NCBI GenBank assembly: GCA_019915015.1
Contig: JAHBBC010000011.1
Coordinates: 1,612,001 to 1,676,000 of the forward strand
Direction of reading: 5' to 3'
From: Auriscalpium vulgare
Taxonomy: Eukaryota; Basidiomycota; Agaricomycetes; Russulales; Auriscalpiaceae
Length of the DNA: 64,000 bases
The translations under genes and the position numbers were made by a program. Positions 63,546-64,000 of this stretch are shown piece by piece; positions within the stretch are counted from its first letter, which is position 1; the number at the start of each line of letters is the position of its first letter. Below the pieces are notes generated by a model that had not been told where the DNA came from, did not search any database, and saw only the letters and a list, made by a program, of their open reading frames with translations.

Positions 63546-64000
63546 GCAAGTCATGGTTGCCCACGCTTGACAGATCCCTGCACCTTCCATCCCAGAGGAC
63601 ACCGATCTGCCTCCACGGTTCGAACGCACATGCCCGCGCCCGCCAAGCCGCTCGAGCGTTGATCCTGCTACACCTGCTGCGGATGATGCCCGGTGAGCAT
63701 AGTACTTAGTCTGCATCTCTCGTGGCCATCGCAAAGCTCTGACGCCTCTCCAGCCATATGCCTCTTGGTAACCGTCCAGGCTGCGTAGAGCGCAACACGA
63801 ATGCCCGGATGCCCCCGCTCGATTGGGCACATGGTCTGCCAGCCTCATCTACTCCGTCCATGATCACTCCGACGATGGGATCACCACGAAGCCCGTGATG
63901 CACTCCAACGCCTCTCTCTGCAAACTCAAACCGCTCGCACGTACGTTGCATCGACTCGCTATCACGTCTTGTTGACGAATCTGGCATAAGCAGGCCGCCT
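63546..64000 (-). repeat. S-family upstream region, displaced from S4
   Basis: Matches the sequence upstream of S1, S2 and S3, beginning GTTGCCCACGCTTGACAG and including the GCTGCGTAGAGCGCAACACG block. In the other copies this follows directly after TTCTTCACCTCTTAYGG, which at S4 stops at about 57346. So it is the upstream part of the S4 unit, now 6.2 kb away. It continues past the window end. Confidence 0.75.

Overview
The window looks like nuclear DNA of a filamentous basidiomycete, most likely an Agaricomycete. Genes are broken by 45-65 nt GT-AG introns, and cerato-platanin, DUF6593-like, BTB and F-box/LRR-type proteins are typical of that group. The mobile DNA is LTR retrotransposons and tRNA-derived short repeats. 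No bacterial operons, rRNA or CRISPR were seen. Exon structures below were read by eye from splice signals and frame continuity; only the family assignments rest on known motifs.

1-15 kb is ordinary genic DNA. It holds an unrecognised five-exon gene, a secreted cerato-platanin, an MCP1-type mitochondrial membrane protein, a single-pass membrane protein, a class I histone deacetylase of the Hos2/HDAC3 type divergent from a PER1/PGAP3 GPI-remodelling gene, a DUF6593-like protein, and a BTB/POZ gene whose 5' part is lost.

15.15-33.27 kb is a nested transposon stack. A repeat with long inverted ends rich in GGTTCGG was entered by an intact Ty1/copia element (15387-31660, target duplication TGCTT, two 484 bp LTRs). 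The 3' LTR of that copia is split by a 10,282 bp array (21021-31302, target duplication ACGC). The array consists of three identical 1,686 bp LTRs alternating with two 2,612 bp internal regions. The only substantial product is a Gag-like protein, so this looks like a non-autonomous gag-only Ty3/gypsy derivative in tandem.

33.6-38.5 kb has a decayed YCII-like gene, a Yippee-like zinc protein and a bHLH transcription factor. 38.5-44.4 kb shows no convincing gene. 44.4-64 kb holds F-box proteins, an inverted segmental duplicate of the 33.6-34.8 kb region (carrying the intact YCII gene and a Yippee tail fragment), and a repeated family of very small secreted peptides (S1-S4). The promoter region of S4 has been split by about 6.2 kb of insertions: a tRNA-derived SINE-like repeat, a 5'-truncated gypsy element with a large ORF in the position of env, and a second SINE fragment.

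The two points most worth following are the gag-only tandem array with its likely autonomous helper family, and the small secreted peptide family with a conserved second exon and a C-x7-C loop.
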